From assembly GCA_015499995.1 (NCBI GenBank), contig JADNRV010000194.1, positions 28,760-92,759 on the forward strand: a stretch of 64,000 nt of DNA, written 5' to 3'. Position numbers and translations under genes: made by a program. This document shows positions 10,782 through 22,675 of the stretch, one piece after another. This DNA comes from Flammula alnicola. Its lineage: Eukaryota; Basidiomycota; Agaricomycetes; Agaricales; Strophariaceae. The notes under the pieces are model-generated. The model was not told the origin of the DNA and made no database searches. It saw nothing but the letters and a program-made list of their open reading frames with translations. The stretch's first letter is position 1, and each line of letters opens with the position of its first letter.

Positions 10782-13287
10782 GTTGCAATGTGAAGATTGA
10801 AGCAATGCGAGATGCGCGAATTCGAGAGGGAAGTCGGCGCAAGATCGAGCGGGATTCCTGAGGATCGAGCACTTTTATAGTTGGATCTACATCCGCAATC
10901 TCGAAGCCTGAGCCAGGCTTCAAGAACGCGGATATGATCGGGGTCTATCAATAAGTTGAAACATAGGTTTGAGCATCGTTACGGAGCTTGGAAAATACGT
11001 ACTTTAACATGAGTCGGACTGTATCTGATGAGGTCGTAAAGTCACGATATTGCAGCCAGCGCGAGGTTCTGCCTATGAAGCAGATAAGCCGTTATTTTTT
11101 AAAACTGCAACTGGACGTCAATATATGCGATTCGAATATATGCGATTCGACGTAGACTCGTCGCGATTTCGACTAGAGAAGAAATAGGAGTAGTTGGGGC
11201 CCTCCTTTCCACGCCTTAGAAACAAGACATTCGTTTCAATAATCCACATATATGACCTCAAATTAATCACCAAAAGTGTAGCGATAACGAGACATATGGA
11301 GTTTATATATGCGATCGAAAAGTCGAAGTCTTGCGAAGGCCCTGAGAATTCGCTAGCTGAGACCCTATAAAGACGAGCGAAACAGCTCTGAGAAACTAAA
11401 TCCCACCTCCACGTCGGCTGTTTCAAGTTTGAACGTAATTTATCCGTTCGTTATCGATTCAGTTACAAAGCATATACTTGAACACGTTACACATACGCGG
11501 ACGGAGGAGCATCGGTCGAATGTTTCTTCACGTGATGTTGACGTACGTACTATTTCGCTTAGAGATACCTCGCAGCGAAATTGAAATCACAAAAATCAGT
11601 AGTTGAATTGTTTCATCAACATACGCCGGTTAGAGATCCCTCGCCGCGGCGTAGAGGTTGCAGAATGCAATGGGCGCTTAAGCGAAGTTGAAGCCGATGC
11701 CAAACAATCTACAGCCAAACAACGCGTGACGCCGTATTGCTTATTCATCACTTCGTTCGAAGTGCTGACATAAGCACGAACTGACTTGTAGCCAAAAATA
11801 CATATCTATTCTTCGTCTCGCCTCGACGAGGATGTACAGAACACGACACACACATCTTAGATAGAACAACAACACAAACCCTGAGCCTCGACTCATCGGA
11901 AGGATTATCGGCACACCACAGATAGATCGACACATCCCGCACCGCCTTTTTTGCGTCGCTCGCCATTGCCCAATCTGGTCGATTCGGAAAACGCCGGAGG
12001 AGCCATCAACGATGCCGGGGGTCGCTGATCTTTGTTGTCAACCACCACCCGCAATTAGGCACGCCTGCAACGCCCGAACGAAGGCGCCGCGATCTGGAAG
12101 CAAGGCGGGGGATACTGTATACGATTCGTTTCGCGCTTTTTCTCTCGATACAGCCCACCACTCACCCTCCCACCTACAGCATACGAGGAGATGGTGAATC
12201 ATTCGCCATCTCTTCTAACTTTGAACGTTGTCTTCACACCAGACGATGTTCGAGCTTGTTCTGGCGACTGCCAACCACTCACCGCCCTTCCGTATCTGCC
12301 AGCAATGCCCAGGCGGCACGCACAAGCGACAGCGCGCCGCCACTCCACCCTCCATTGACGCCACAAAATGACGCCGGCTGATCGCCGATCGCGATATCTA
12401 CCGTCTTCGTGACTTCGATGCTGCTACCACCTCACCACCTCCCTTGCATGCAAGAGCGAGATGGAGGCGGATAGTTTTGGACATTCGACGCGGCCACCGA
12501 TTCTCCATCTCCCTTGCACAGTGCAATAGCGAGACAGAGGTAACGAACCGGGGATTGGGTGCCAGTGGAATGGGTTTCAGTAGGCAGAGTGACAAGGAAA
12601 CGACTGCCCTAGGGCTCATCGAGCGGCGAAGGGCGGTGGTTATTCCTTACCTGCCATCGCTCAGAATGTGAGGGGCGTCGTCGACATCATCGCTGGCACC
12701 CTTATGTAGTCTAGTTAGTGTAATACTTTCATTCTACCTATATCCCGTGTGAGATACCCATACCTGTGGTAACTCGTGATACCCCATTACCACAAACCCG
12801 TAGCTTGAGGGGTATATATCCTCATGGGTAGGGGTACGGGAGGCCTCAGCGGTACCCATGGGAGTATCTGCGCTGCTGCCTAGTTCAAACCCCCATGTCT
12901 AGGGGTATAGGTATTCAAATTAGAGAGTAGGTCATAATACATCAGTAGATATAACTTAACATCAATGGTGGCAATGGTTTCTTTCCAAGCTTGCAGATGG
13001 AGGCCTTGCCTAGAGTTACTTATTTATGCAATGTATCAAATGTATGGTTTTGCACCATTGAATACAAAGCCTCAAATAGACCCTCAACGACATTCAAAAG
13101 GGCCAAATAAGGTACTTGGACTTTGTAAGAAATACTAAGCGACCTACTATTGAATTCAAGGAAATTCCAGATTAACCAACAAGTTCAAACTTAGAATCAC
13201 TCATATCGAGAAGAAAAAAGAAGGATTCATATTGTGGAAGCCAATTGGCTACAGCTTGTCCGAACAAAAAATGCCAGCAGCCTAAGG
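10782..13287. other. 2.5 kb without a supported gene; relic DNA
   Basis: No convincing exon chain. On the minus strand 10860-11060 could encode short protein-like pieces (YDLIRYSPTHVK; PDHIRVLEAWLRLRD) that might be an upstream exon of the dioxygenase gene, but I could not join them in phase. Near 11987 a GGAAAACGCCGGA..CCATCAAC block resembles the inner foldback arm (about 3218). Two related blocks around CTCCCTTGCA occur near 12440 and 12510. An odd cluster of TACCC/GGGTA motifs lies at 12740-12925. Confidence 0.5.
12740..12925. repeat. Cluster of TACCC/GGGTA motifs in both orientations
   Basis: Within about 185 bp the motif GATACCC, ATACCCC, GGGGTATA, GGGTAGGGGTA, GGTACCC and GGGGTATAGGTA recur, in both orientations, around CCTGTGGTAACTCG. 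Dense short motifs of this kind are typical of the subterminal region of DNA transposons (hAT ends, for example), but I find no matching terminal inverted repeat, so the nature is open. Confidence 0.4.
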
Positions 13288-15828
13288 CTAGGCCAGCACC
13301 AAGATCCACTGTGCATATGTTAAAACACGGTGCTGATCCCCAATCTTGTGTACCTGAGTAATGTAACCAACCACTGCCAGGGAACCACGAGGAATCTCGC
13401 TCTCATAAAGAGGATAGGTAGTCTTGAGGTTGTCAAAACCTTTGGCCGTATAATCTAACCTACCCGTTCTACCGTCATACACAGGGACTTAAAACCAAAG
13501 TTAGCCAAAATAAGAGCAAAAAAACTGCGCAGACCACTTACTCTTTGCCATGTATTCAAGAGGTCGTATAGATGCCGCAGACTGGCCAGATGCTGCGGGC
13601 TTCTTGGAGGGACTGGCTGCCGTGTTGAACATGCCTACAGGCATAGACGCCGGCATGTGGCTGGAACCAGCACCAGAAGTGCCGGAACGTTCACTGAAAG
13701 AAGCTGTGAAATAAAGAAGTGAGCAGCTATAGGATACAAGTAAAGAAAAATACTGACCACCCAGAGTCCCAAATGTAATGGCATCTGACCAAATGTGCGC
13801 ATAAAGCCTGGAATGGTGGGTAATCATGCCTACAACACCTGCAAATCTTTGCCACTCTTCGGTGTGAAAAATACCGGTAATATAATGGCCAGAGAAATTG
13901 AGAAGAGAGTTGACTTGGGCGACAAAGGAATCCATCACCATAACTGGCGTGACACAGATAGCTGTATCTCGAAGGTTCTTTCCTCCGAGACAAAGCTCGT
14001 GGCGGAACCCGCCAGATGATGGCATCGATCTCACGCTGATTGTAGTGGGATCTACACGAGAAGGATTGATGTACCTCCCATCACGCACAAAGCGAACCGT
14101 AGTGGCAACAACATGCCTGAAATAAATGTTTTTAGAATGCACCAAGTTCTATTAAAGAAATACGCACGTCATATCCTTCTTATCCGCAAAATAAAGCCAC
14201 TTGCTGGGAACGACCAGTCCTCGTGCAGGAGAATCCTTGATAGGCTCACATACAGCATGTCTACCGGTGGCACAAAATTAACCGTCAAAAAAGAAGCATT
14301 GCACAAAGGTACTTACTTCAAGTTTGGGAGGTCGTCGTAATAGCCCTTCTTCTTGTATTCCGGATCCTGATGGAGGTGGTGGGACACGTAACAACTGTCA
14401 GGCAAGGAACTAGAAACACACGTCAAGTTTATAAGATAGCAAGATACACGGAAGACGCATCAAATACCTGACGGTTGTTATGTCTGTATCTTCCAAATAA
14501 GCAGCCGCACTCTGCTTGGAATCACTGACTTCAAGTGCATCAAGTGCATCGAGAACCTGGCTTGGTGTACTGCATCCAGATCAGATAAAATTGTAGCTGA
14601 AACAGATATAAAACAGACTCACTGAACAAAGGGCGATGACAAAGGAGCACCGGTGCCAACGCGCTCCTTTCCCCCCTTTTCCTTGGTACCCCTTTTTTTA
14701 GTAGGAGTCTTTGGAGAAGGCACAGATATGCGCTCATCATCAGGTGGGGAAGGAGGGGCGACCTTCTTCTTCTTGGTTCTGGTCCCAGCATTAATACAAA
14801 CCAAAATACAATATGAATGAACTCACGGAGATTCATCATGCTTGCTGAAGTTTTTCCTGTTCCTTGTCGCCAAGGGTGGAGTAACAGGAGCTGGCCGCTT
14901 GGTTGTCTTGACTCTCGCGGGAACAGAGGGTTCTGGGTAGAGGCTGAAGGCAAAATGAGTCAACAGTACCAAGCATGAAAGCAAGAAAAAATCACGCACG
15001 TATCACCGCCAACAAGTGTGGCACTGGACGATACAAAGAGTGTTAGAGAATCTGCAGTAAAAGACGCTAAGTAGACGTACTCGGCTTCCATATCATGCTC
15101 GCTGTCCTCTTCATACAAGTCAACCTCATCACCCAGCTCTTCCTCGCTGTTCAGCTCTCCCTCGTCATCCAGGTCTTCCTCTTCCTCGTCATCCTGGTAC
15201 TCTTCCTCCTCGTCATCCTCTTCAGAATCAGGGATATCTATTACTCTAAAGCAGTAATGGTTAGGGAGCATAGAGAACGAGGTGAAATATAACGCACTCG
15301 GGTGACCTTGGAATGTAGGATAAGAAAATAATACCTATCAGAGTGATTAAAAACGTACTCACTTAGGTCGCAGCTTCTTATTGGTAATAGTGACAGCCCG
15401 AGTCTTCGAACTAAAGAATAGATTAGGATTAGTAAAGGCGGATAAAAACAAAGAAGCGAAAATAATCATGCTCACACAGCGGGCCTGGCCTTTGACGGAG
15501 TCGATTTTTGGGATTTTTTCTGTACAGGCTGCTTACTATAGAGCATAGAAAAGGTCGGTAAGAAGGTGGAGGAGATAATAAAGACGCATACACTTCCTCG
15601 TCGTCCGAACCAGCTATGGCGGGGGCAGATTTGACGACCCTGGTGGACTTCTTCGGAGTCGCGCTTTGCAACACATAGAAAAGGTCAGAAAAAAGGTCAA
15701 GGTGATAATAAAGAAACATACACTTTGTCATCATCTGAACCAGCTATGGGGGCAGATTTGACGACCCTGGTAGACTTCTTCGGAGAAGCGCTTTGCTTTC
15801 TCTTTGGTGCAGTAGACCGGGGAGGCAT
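13288..15828 (-). CDS. Multi-exon protein of unknown function with basic and acidic N-terminal tracts
   Basis: Begins at ATG 15828 (MPPRSTAPKRKQS). The first exons (15828-15722, 15663-15592 and onward) chain in phase through introns starting GTATG or GTGAG. Two of the early exons encode the same KKSTRVVKSAP..AGSDD peptide, so there has been an internal exon duplication. A Glu/Asp-rich tract follows (about 15240-15080), then a Lys-rich, Pro-rich linker (14600-14950), a conserved-looking globular part (about 13745-14115, including RHELCLGGKNLRDTAICVTP) and a last exon ending GSLAVVGYITQVHKIGDQHR, stop at 13288. I recognise no named domain. The tracts resemble intrinsically disordered nuclear regions. 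I did not resolve every middle exon. It is divergent from the 16931 gene. Confidence 0.55.
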
Positions 15829-15904
15829 GACAAGACAGGCGCTAAAGTTAGAGGAGAAATTGTACCCCTTTATATTCTTCACAAGACAAACCTGCCGACC
15901 GGCT

Positions 15905-16425
15905 CATCAATAGGAAAAACAAGTGATTTCTCCGGCAATCCAAACAGGCACACCGACATCGGATTTATAATGATGGAAATCAGGAGTCACTGATGGAAGA
16001 GCCGAGTGTTTTAACTAAAGCAACGCACAGCATTGGCCCACTGTTAGGGCAAAGGGCACTGTCGCCAAGGAAAAAGAAATTTAATGACCAAGCTCGGCAG
16101 AAGAGACAAAACACATGAAAATCAGACAACTAAATCAAACGCAGGGATTGGCCAGAGATAAAGGACGACACCGGTATCTGGCAAAGGTGTCCGATGCGCG
16201 CACAAAAAACATAATGATATCGGTCAGAGACGAAAGATAGCGCGTAGTCAGCGGTAAAACAGGTCCGACAAACTGGAGAGGACTGGAGGGGGGCATGCCA
16301 CACCCTTGACAGAGAATCAATGGAGGCTTGTAACGCCCCCTCCCCCCTACACTCCTACATATACCAAACAAACCAGTGCCCACAAGAAGAGGCATATCTC
16401 CAAATGTAACATATTACAGGTTTAT
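15905..16425. repeat. Tandem duplication, copy 1 of a promoter/5'-gene region
   Basis: Closely similar to the following segment: both carry AATCAGGA.TCACTGATGGAA, GAGACAAAACACATGAAAATC, AACATAATGAT, GACGAAAGATAGCGCGTAGT and a G-rich GGAGAGGACTGGAGGGGGGC block, about 529 bp apart. Its right end, with the bases to about 16485, resembles the 5' coding part of the gene at 16931, so this copy carries a decayed stub of that gene's start. Confidence 0.75.
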
Positions 16426-17060
16426 GCTTACTCAAGAGGAACGCTGGACGCAATGGCAAAGAATATAAGCGGCTTCCTTGTCTGATATCGGACTCATTGC
16501 AGTTGAAATCAGGAATCACTGATGGAAAAGTGGAGTGTTCTAACTAAAGAGAGGTGCAGGGTTGGCCTACTGTCGGGGAAAAGGGTACCGGGGCCAGGGG
16601 AACACAAATCCAACGATGAAGCAAGGAGAAGAGACAAAACACATGAAAATCAGGTGACTAAATCAAATGCATGGATTGGCCGGAGACAAAGGATGGCACA
16701 CGGTCCATGGCAAAAGGTGTCCGATGCACACACAAAAAACATAATGATGTTGGTCAGAGACGAAAGATAGCGCGTAGTCAGGGGTAAAACAGGTCCGAAA
16801 AAAAGGAGAGGACTGGAGGGGGGCACGCCACACCCTTGACAGAGAACCAATAGAGGCTTGTAATGACCCGTCCCTACACTCCTACATATACTAAACAAAC
16901 CAGTGTCCTGACAAAAAGGCAAGAATCCAGATGGACCAGTACTACGACACAAAATCTGCCAGTAAGCATGTCGTCTTCAAATGGAATGCAACACAGATTT
17001 ACACTCACTCAGAGGCATCACTCGACGCAATAGCAAAGGAGAGAAGTGGCCTCCTCACAG
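16426..17060. repeat. Tandem duplication, copy 2, containing the real gene start
   Basis: Second copy of the repeat. In this copy the block after CACTCCTACATATA is intact and includes the ATG at 16931. The matching site in copy 1 has lost about 45 bp, which removes the start codon region, so the period rises from about 529 to about 574. Confidence 0.7.
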
Positions 17061-18123
17061 GAATAAATCCAAACTCTATATTGAGCAACTTGAATGTGCG
17101 TTATATTTATTGTTTCAGCCACAAACTGACAGCTATGGCGCCTGACAGATAACAGATATCAATGTAACGGAGACAGCTGGCCCACAGGCATGGCGCCTAA
17201 CAGAATACAACCCAGCAGAAGGGAACATGGAAGAGATCGTGTTCAAACTGCACGGCATAGTATGTGGAAAAATGCTACCGCCTGTGTCGAAACCTATGTG
17301 AGTACAGATTGTGACGCAGATGTATTGAACTAACGAGTGAACGGAACACAGCACTACTGCAGCAATGGCCAGGCAGCGGCCATACATAAGGCAAGCTGTC
17401 ACTGTCACAGGCCTAGGGTGCGACTTCTTTGAGAGTAGCCGCCGAGGTATTGAGGAACTCTATATCCTATACGCCAACAACTTCCCCGTTGATTCCCTCG
17501 ATGGGTGGCAGTGCGGAACATATGAAAACTTCAGCTCAATAGACTCGCATGCCAGATACTTCTCTAGGATCACCAACAACAATGACGGAGCCGATGCGGT
17601 TCCCTTCAACCCAATGGTTGATCCAGACGGAACACTGAACAGTATGATCAGCGATGGATACTACCACGGGCCGGAGAACATGGTTGAATACCAATCTCGA
17701 TGTATTGGGCGGGACGAGGCCGTGAAGTAGGTGGCAACATCTATTTGCATACAACTGAAACTAACGCCCACTCAGATATACATATATCAGCCCAGCCACA
17801 ATCCGCATCGGTGACATTGTAGAACTGTCAGTGACGTTTGCGGTATTTCCGTGCAAGGACAAGCGGTACAAGATGGTACCACAGCTACGTGGAGTACTTC
17901 TCTTAAACCAGGAAGCCCGAGATGTAAGTGAGAGATTGGCTCATTTTGATAGACACTAACCATTTACTTTTTTAAAAAGAAAGCCGCCATCCTGCAAATG
18001 CGAAGCCGGTTTACCCCTGCTCCAACTCAGATAGTCACCAGTAAGCGCAAACCATTATATACAGATGAGGAAGCTGTGGAGGAGACTCAGAGAAGACTGG
18101 CCAAGATGAACATTACCCAGTAG
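16931..18123 (+). CDS. Five-exon protein of unknown function
   Basis: ATG at 16931, TAG at 18121. Exons chain in phase through four introns: GTGCGT...CTGACAG (about 17095-17151), GTGAGTACAG...AACACAG (about 17299-17351), GTAGGTGG...CACTCAG (about 17728-17775) and GTAAGTGAG...AAAAAG (about 17923-17981). The product is about 290 aa. The third coding block includes SHARYFSRITNNNDGADAV; the fourth SPATIRIGDIVELSVTF; the C-terminus is basic and probably helical. I recognise no named domain, although from memory proteins with an S-P-x-x-I-R-x-G-D-I-V-E segment are common, unannotated and multicopy in mushroom genomes. It diverges from the 13288-15828 gene across the duplicated region, so the two may share a promoter. 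Confidence 0.6.
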
Positions 18124-18363
18124 ATAGTCAGAATACAAATTGGTCATATTTCATTTCATTTGGACATCAACTGCCCATTGGATTTGTCTGAAACATCACA
18201 CTTGTCCCATGTCCCAAGACCTTTGTCGGAAATCACCCAGTAAAAATGGGCCCAAATAAGGAAATTTAAGGTCCAAAAATTTCTGGACTCGGTGCCAAAA
18301 CCACAGTGTCACGCCAAATTTAGCAGCTAACCGAAACTCAGATATTTGGAGCGGGAGTGATTA
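18124..18363. other. Intergenic, no gene seen
   Basis: 3' flank of the gene ending at 18123. Nothing distinctive was seen apart from TTTCATTTCATTT-type T-rich sequence. Confidence 0.4.
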
Positions 18364-18480
18364 TGTAAACACTACATCTGAAGTGTGTATATAATCACGA
18401 CTTCTATAATGCTTACATAAACACTGCATCTAAAATGCTTATATAAACACTAATTCCGAAGTGCTTACATAAACACTAAT
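18364..18480. repeat. Short tandem/direct repeat GCTTAYATAAACACTAATTC, left
   Basis: Three or four copies of a 26-31 bp unit built on ATGCTTACATAAACACT. The same unit appears twice at 19663-19712, so the 1.2 kb between them, which contains a small minus-strand gene, is bracketed by direct repeats. Confidence 0.65.
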
Positions 18481-18510
18481 CCTACATAGTCGGGCGAGAT
18501 CGGATAGGAT

Positions 18511-18780
18511 TTACTCCATCGAGCGCAGTGAAGAGTGCCATATCGTCGCTGTACCATTAATGTCAGTACAGGTTGGAGGACGAGAAGGGATCGTGATTTC
18601 AGGAGTCTCTAAGATGGGTTCGAGCTGGAAGGGGGGTTCTGCCAGAGTAACAGACGAGGAAGTCGACATTGTCGGCGACGAAGTAGTGGACACACCAGCA
18701 GGCAATGCTGGGAGGATAGGGAAATTGGTTGCTGGTTTCTTGGCCATTAGTTGAGTGAACGAGGGTCGTGGCTTGGTCAC
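18511..18780 (-). CDS. Doubtful Pro/Ser/Thr-rich exon
   Basis: Open minus-strand frame without an ATG near its start (the first codon is GTG), encoding a Pro-, Thr- and Ser-rich segment (PILPALPAGVSTTSSP) and ending at 18511. The composition resembles a real disordered protein tail. It could be a 3' exon of the small gene at 18864-19234, but none of the splice pairs I tried keeps the frame. Low confidence as a gene in its own right. Confidence 0.25.
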   Translation of the reverse strand: MTKPRPSFTQLMAKKPATNFPILPALPAGVSTTSSPTMSTSSSVTLAEPPFQLEPILETPEITIPSRPPTCTDINGTATIWHSSLRSME

Positions 18781-18863
18781 GCTAAGGCGTAACGGAAGGA
18801 GGTGCTTGTGGTTGTGTATTCATGGAAAATTGGTTTCCTCAACCTTCTTCTCCTAGCGAGGCC

Positions 18864-19234
18864 TCAACAATGTAGAATGTAGGGACATGCCTCCGGGTGC
18901 GTAAGCTCCTTGTCCTTCACAGCGAGTTCCTTGCTTTTTGCCTCAAGCTTCGACCGTAAACCTCTCATTTGCGCGTCGAGCTGATCACCTTAAAGGCAGC
19001 AAATATTCAGCGATTCTTCCCAGGTATAAATGGAAACTGGCACGACTTACAATCAGCCTCTAGGTCATTGACATCTCCGTGCAGCCTTTCGTTTTCGTCC
19101 TTGAGGAATCGACATTGTCCTTTCCCTCGTTTACCTGAATATCAACAACGAGGATCAGTTGTGTCTCTCATAATAAGAAATAAGGAGAAAACCTACTTAC
19201 ACGCTATTTGAGACATAATCCAATCTTCTTTCAT
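18864..19234 (-). CDS. Small coiled-coil-like protein, three exons
   Basis: ATG at 19234; exons 19234-19201, 19134-19051 and 18988-18864 join in phase with clean GTAAGT donors at both introns and TTCAG and TTAAG acceptors. The product is 80 aa, mostly charged and heptad-like (LKDENERLHGDVNDLEAD, then LRSKLEAKSKELAVKDKEL), so a short coiled coil is likely. I recognise no family. The stop at 18864 may be a decayed position if the Pro-rich frame downstream once belonged to it. The gene sits between the direct repeats at 18364-18480 and 19663-19712. Confidence 0.5.
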
Positions 19235-19662
19235 TGTATTTTTTCATTCCTTACTGTAGGCCAATGCGATTAGCAAATGCGCAGAGGAGTTTATTTAAAT
19301 TGGCCTGAAGAAATTTAATCGACCAGCAAGATGACTCTCATTGAATCTTCAAAAAGCGTACTTCCAAGGTTTCTGACATTGCCATGAATGCGAAATTGGC
19401 GTAGTCCACAGGAAGGTGACAAGAAAAGAGCTGTGAATTTTTGCCCAAAAAAAATAGGTAAAGAGTGGCGAGAACACATGCAGCATGTCTGAACAATCAC
19501 GATCTGTGAAACTTCACGTACGTACATACATACTCTAGTATACACTGAAATCCTGGGACCAGTAAATAGAGTTGTAAAGATAGATGAAAGCTATTGATAT
19601 TGAGATGCAAAACGAGAAAACTGAATTTTGAATGCGAAGATTTGTTAGCTTCATCTGCGCCA

Positions 19663-19712
19663 TGCTTATATAAACACTAATTCTGAAGTGCTTACATAAA
19701 CACTAATTCTAT
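19663..19712. repeat. Short direct repeat GCTTAYATAAACACTAATTC, right
   Basis: Two units, nearly identical to part of 18364-18480 (GCTTATATAAACACTAATTC and GTGCTTACATAAACACTAAT). Confidence 0.65.
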
Positions 19713-20906
19713 GCCTTGGCGGCCATCACAGCCGGAACTAAAAATAACTGTGTCATCCAATTGCTCAATAACCATGCATCCATCCTTTCCCCTTGCTTGC
19801 ATATAAAAGCAGTACCATTCCATTCAGAAAAACGAGGAGAATACAAATATGTAACTTAATAGAGGCCAATCTGCACCGCACAGAAGGTTGAAAGCTGGCT
19901 GCGGTACAGCTATTTTTAAATCATGAACATGCGGCTAGAGCTTACAAATCTGATGCCATCAAAGATAAGGGATGAACAGCATGGCAATGCTTACAAATCT
20001 GATGCCATCGAAGATAAGGGGCCAACAAGGTCGCTGCAAACCTGTTTTTTTGCGGGTAGCTGTAGATTAAAAGAACTCCCTTTTACTTACGTAAAAGAGT
20101 CGTAATGATCTGCGCATCTCGAGCGTTCCGTCAGACTCATTCCCCGTATCTTATGGTCTTTCTGACACCTTCATCAACGCCCTATTTCACTCCACGAGAG
20201 ACCCATCGTTCTAACTGTCTGCTGTGGTTCATCGTCTTTGAATCAGTTTCACCAGTATCTTGCTTCAATTCTCAATATTCATAGCCACGGCGTTCCTTAA
20301 AGGCGGGATCAACATTGTCGCCATTTCTAAACTACTCACTTCCTTGAGCGAGAAAACCGATCACTTCGATATAGCTTCAACCTCCACCCAATTTCCAGAC
20401 ACGACTTCTTGTCTGAAGCCACCTTTCAAAAGCAAGCCACTCCGACAAGAGGTTTGGAACAACGCTATACGACGTTTATACAATTTTCATATTTCAATAT
20501 TAGGTGAAGAAACCACACTAATTTTCCGAGGCCGGTTCTTTAAGCTTTAAGTATGGTACTGCGCATGTCCTCGAGATTCCCTGGTCGTTTTGTCTTACTG
20601 AAGTTGCAACTTGCAAGAAGTTGCTTCCAGGCTGTGCCACCGCTGTCAACGAGTGATCTAAAATTATTTCCAAACTCTGATATGTGATCCAACTGTGAAA
20701 CTTGATGAGATTCCCTTCCATTCATCAATTTTTTTCACTCTCGACCATGGCATCCATCAACTTTAAGGATTCCGATGATGGGCTGTTCAGATGAAGTCAC
20801 GTGTCGGACAGTTTCGTTAGTTTCGTTCGGCGTCTTTGTCAGTTCTTTTGACAACGGCCACCACCTCACATCACTATTATCTTAGCCCATATTCTAGATA
20901 CCTTGC
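19713..20906. other. 1.2 kb without a supported gene
   Basis: Contains a local duplication: GCTTACAAATCTGATGCCAT is found near 19940 and again near 19990, each followed by AAGATAAGG. Open frames around 19923-20105 and 20260-20550 have no features of real proteins, and the second lacks an ATG. The last part is the promoter of the TPR gene. Confidence 0.45.
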
Positions 20907-22675
20907 ATGGCTCAAACCGAAGCTACAGTGTCTAAGTCGGAGGAAGGAAGGACTATTCTTTCAGGGGAAACCAACCCTATCACCATACCCGTCGTCGTTG
21001 ACGAAGCAGAACCCTCCAGTGGGGCCACTGCCTCGTCAGAAGTGAAAGAGGCTGGCGGATCTGGGGTAGACGAATCTCTTGCGACGACACCGGCTGCATC
21101 TGTGAATGTCGTCCTCTCGCAACCGAAGACCACGGAGGAGCTCATTGCGGCTCGCGCTCTGAAACGCGCTGCAAGAAAATCTGCAATTCGCGAAAAAGCC
21201 GAGGGACATAAGCGGACGGTATGTCTCCAAGTGTATTTATGTTGAAATTTGTTTCATGGTATGCCATAGGGAGACATACTCTTCGAAGCCAACAAATACA
21301 AGGCCGCGTACCCACATTATCTGGAGGCTATTCAACTGTGGGGGTCCAATCCTGCCTATTTCATCAGCCTGGCTGGCGCCTACCGCAAGCTCCAATGGTG
21401 CATTTCAGTCTTTTCTTTTTGTGTGTTCAACAACGTTGACTTGTTTGCAGGTACGAAGAGGCGGCACACGCAGCCACGCGAGCACTGACACTGGATCCCA
21501 AAAACTCGGAGGCGCGATATGTGCGAGGAGTGGCACGGATGGAACAGCGCCTCCTCAAACCGGCCCGACTCGACTTTGAAACTGTGCTTGAACACGACCC
21601 GTCCCACTTGCGAGCGCGTGCGGCTCTTACAGAAGTGTCGCACTTCATCGCAACAAGCGGGCAACTCGGCACGCACGAGCTTGGGCCGAATCCTATCGAG
21701 GAGCTGGTGAAAGATGTTGACTTTGGGTTCCCACACTATGAGCAGGACGCGCTCGAGATCGCCTCCGTGTCGGACTCGAGTGACTGTAACCACGTCGGGA
21801 ACGGCGTGCAATGCCGGTTCTATAACCACGAAGGCTGTGCGAGGGGCACTGCCTGTCTATTTTCGCACGCGCCTGACGAAAAGAGCGTTCGTGATGAGCT
21901 GTATGTCCATTCTCTGTTCGCTTTAAGATGGTCTACTGATATCTATCTAACCAGCGGCCGAAATGTGTGCATCTACCACCTTCTTGACTCGTGCAAATTC
22001 GGAGCGAGCAAATGTATCTACTCGCACTCGAAAGAGGCGCTTCCCAAGAGTGGCTGGTGGGCGAGTCCTGAGCAGATCGCCAAAGTCAAGTCCGTGATCG
22101 AGGTGGCAGAGCAGAAGGCACGCGAGCAGAGGCACCTCGAGTCTGAACGGTGGAAGGCTCACATAAAAGCGCTGAAAGCAGCAGGAAAGCAGCCGAAATC
22201 TGCCGGAGTTAAAAGCGCTGAGAAGAAGGGAGGAGAGGAGAAGGATGCGGGCAAGCAGGAGGTGGAGGGCAGGAACGCAAAGGAAGTGTCGGCAGCAGAT
22301 ACCGGAATAGAGAAGAAGGCGGAGGGCGAGAAGATAACGAGCGGCAAGGCGAGCGTGCAGAAGAAGAAACCCGAGGGCCAGAAACGCAAGCCTCAAGCAG
22401 GCAGGAGAAAGAAATCCTTTGCAGCTGTTGTTCCTGCGAAAGCTGCTGGCGCCCCGGTCGCTCCCACTGACTCGCCCGAGGCTGAAAAAAAGAGCGCTAC
22501 CGTAGCTGATCCTGCGACCACCACTCCAGGCTTTACCGACTACCAGCTAAACGTCCCGCCTGCGGACGTCAAGCCTCTTGTTCAGGTGCGCCCGTATTTT
22601 GTCCCTTCCGGCCTTCGAGAAGTATTGATGATTTTTTTTGCATTACAGGATGCTCCTGTTGCACTCTCCTATTAA
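20907..22675 (+). CDS. TPR and tandem CCCH zinc-finger protein
   Basis: Exons 20907-21218, 21270-21397, 21451-21900, 21955-22585 and 22649-22675 join in phase to about 515 aa. The N-terminus is acidic and disordered. Residues about 105-200 form TPR-like helix pairs (GDILFEANKYKAAYPHYLEA; YEEAAHAATRALTLDPKN; ARYVRGVARMEQRLLKPARL). Two CCCH fingers follow: one in CRFYNHEGCARGTACLFSH and one in CIYHLLDSCKFGASKCIYSH. The C-terminal 200 residues are Lys/Glu/Ala-rich and basic, then GFTDYQLNVPP and DAPVALSY. CCCH fingers of this spacing generally bind RNA, and TPRs bind proteins, so an RNA-associated adaptor is a reasonable inference. I know of similar basidiomycete proteins but no assigned name. 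Complete, with no disruption seen. Confidence 0.8.

Noticed and set aside
10915..11110. Candidate upstream exons of the TET/JBP-like gene
   Set aside because: Short protein-like pieces exist on the minus strand but no donor/acceptor pair that I tried joins them in phase to the ATG at 10781.
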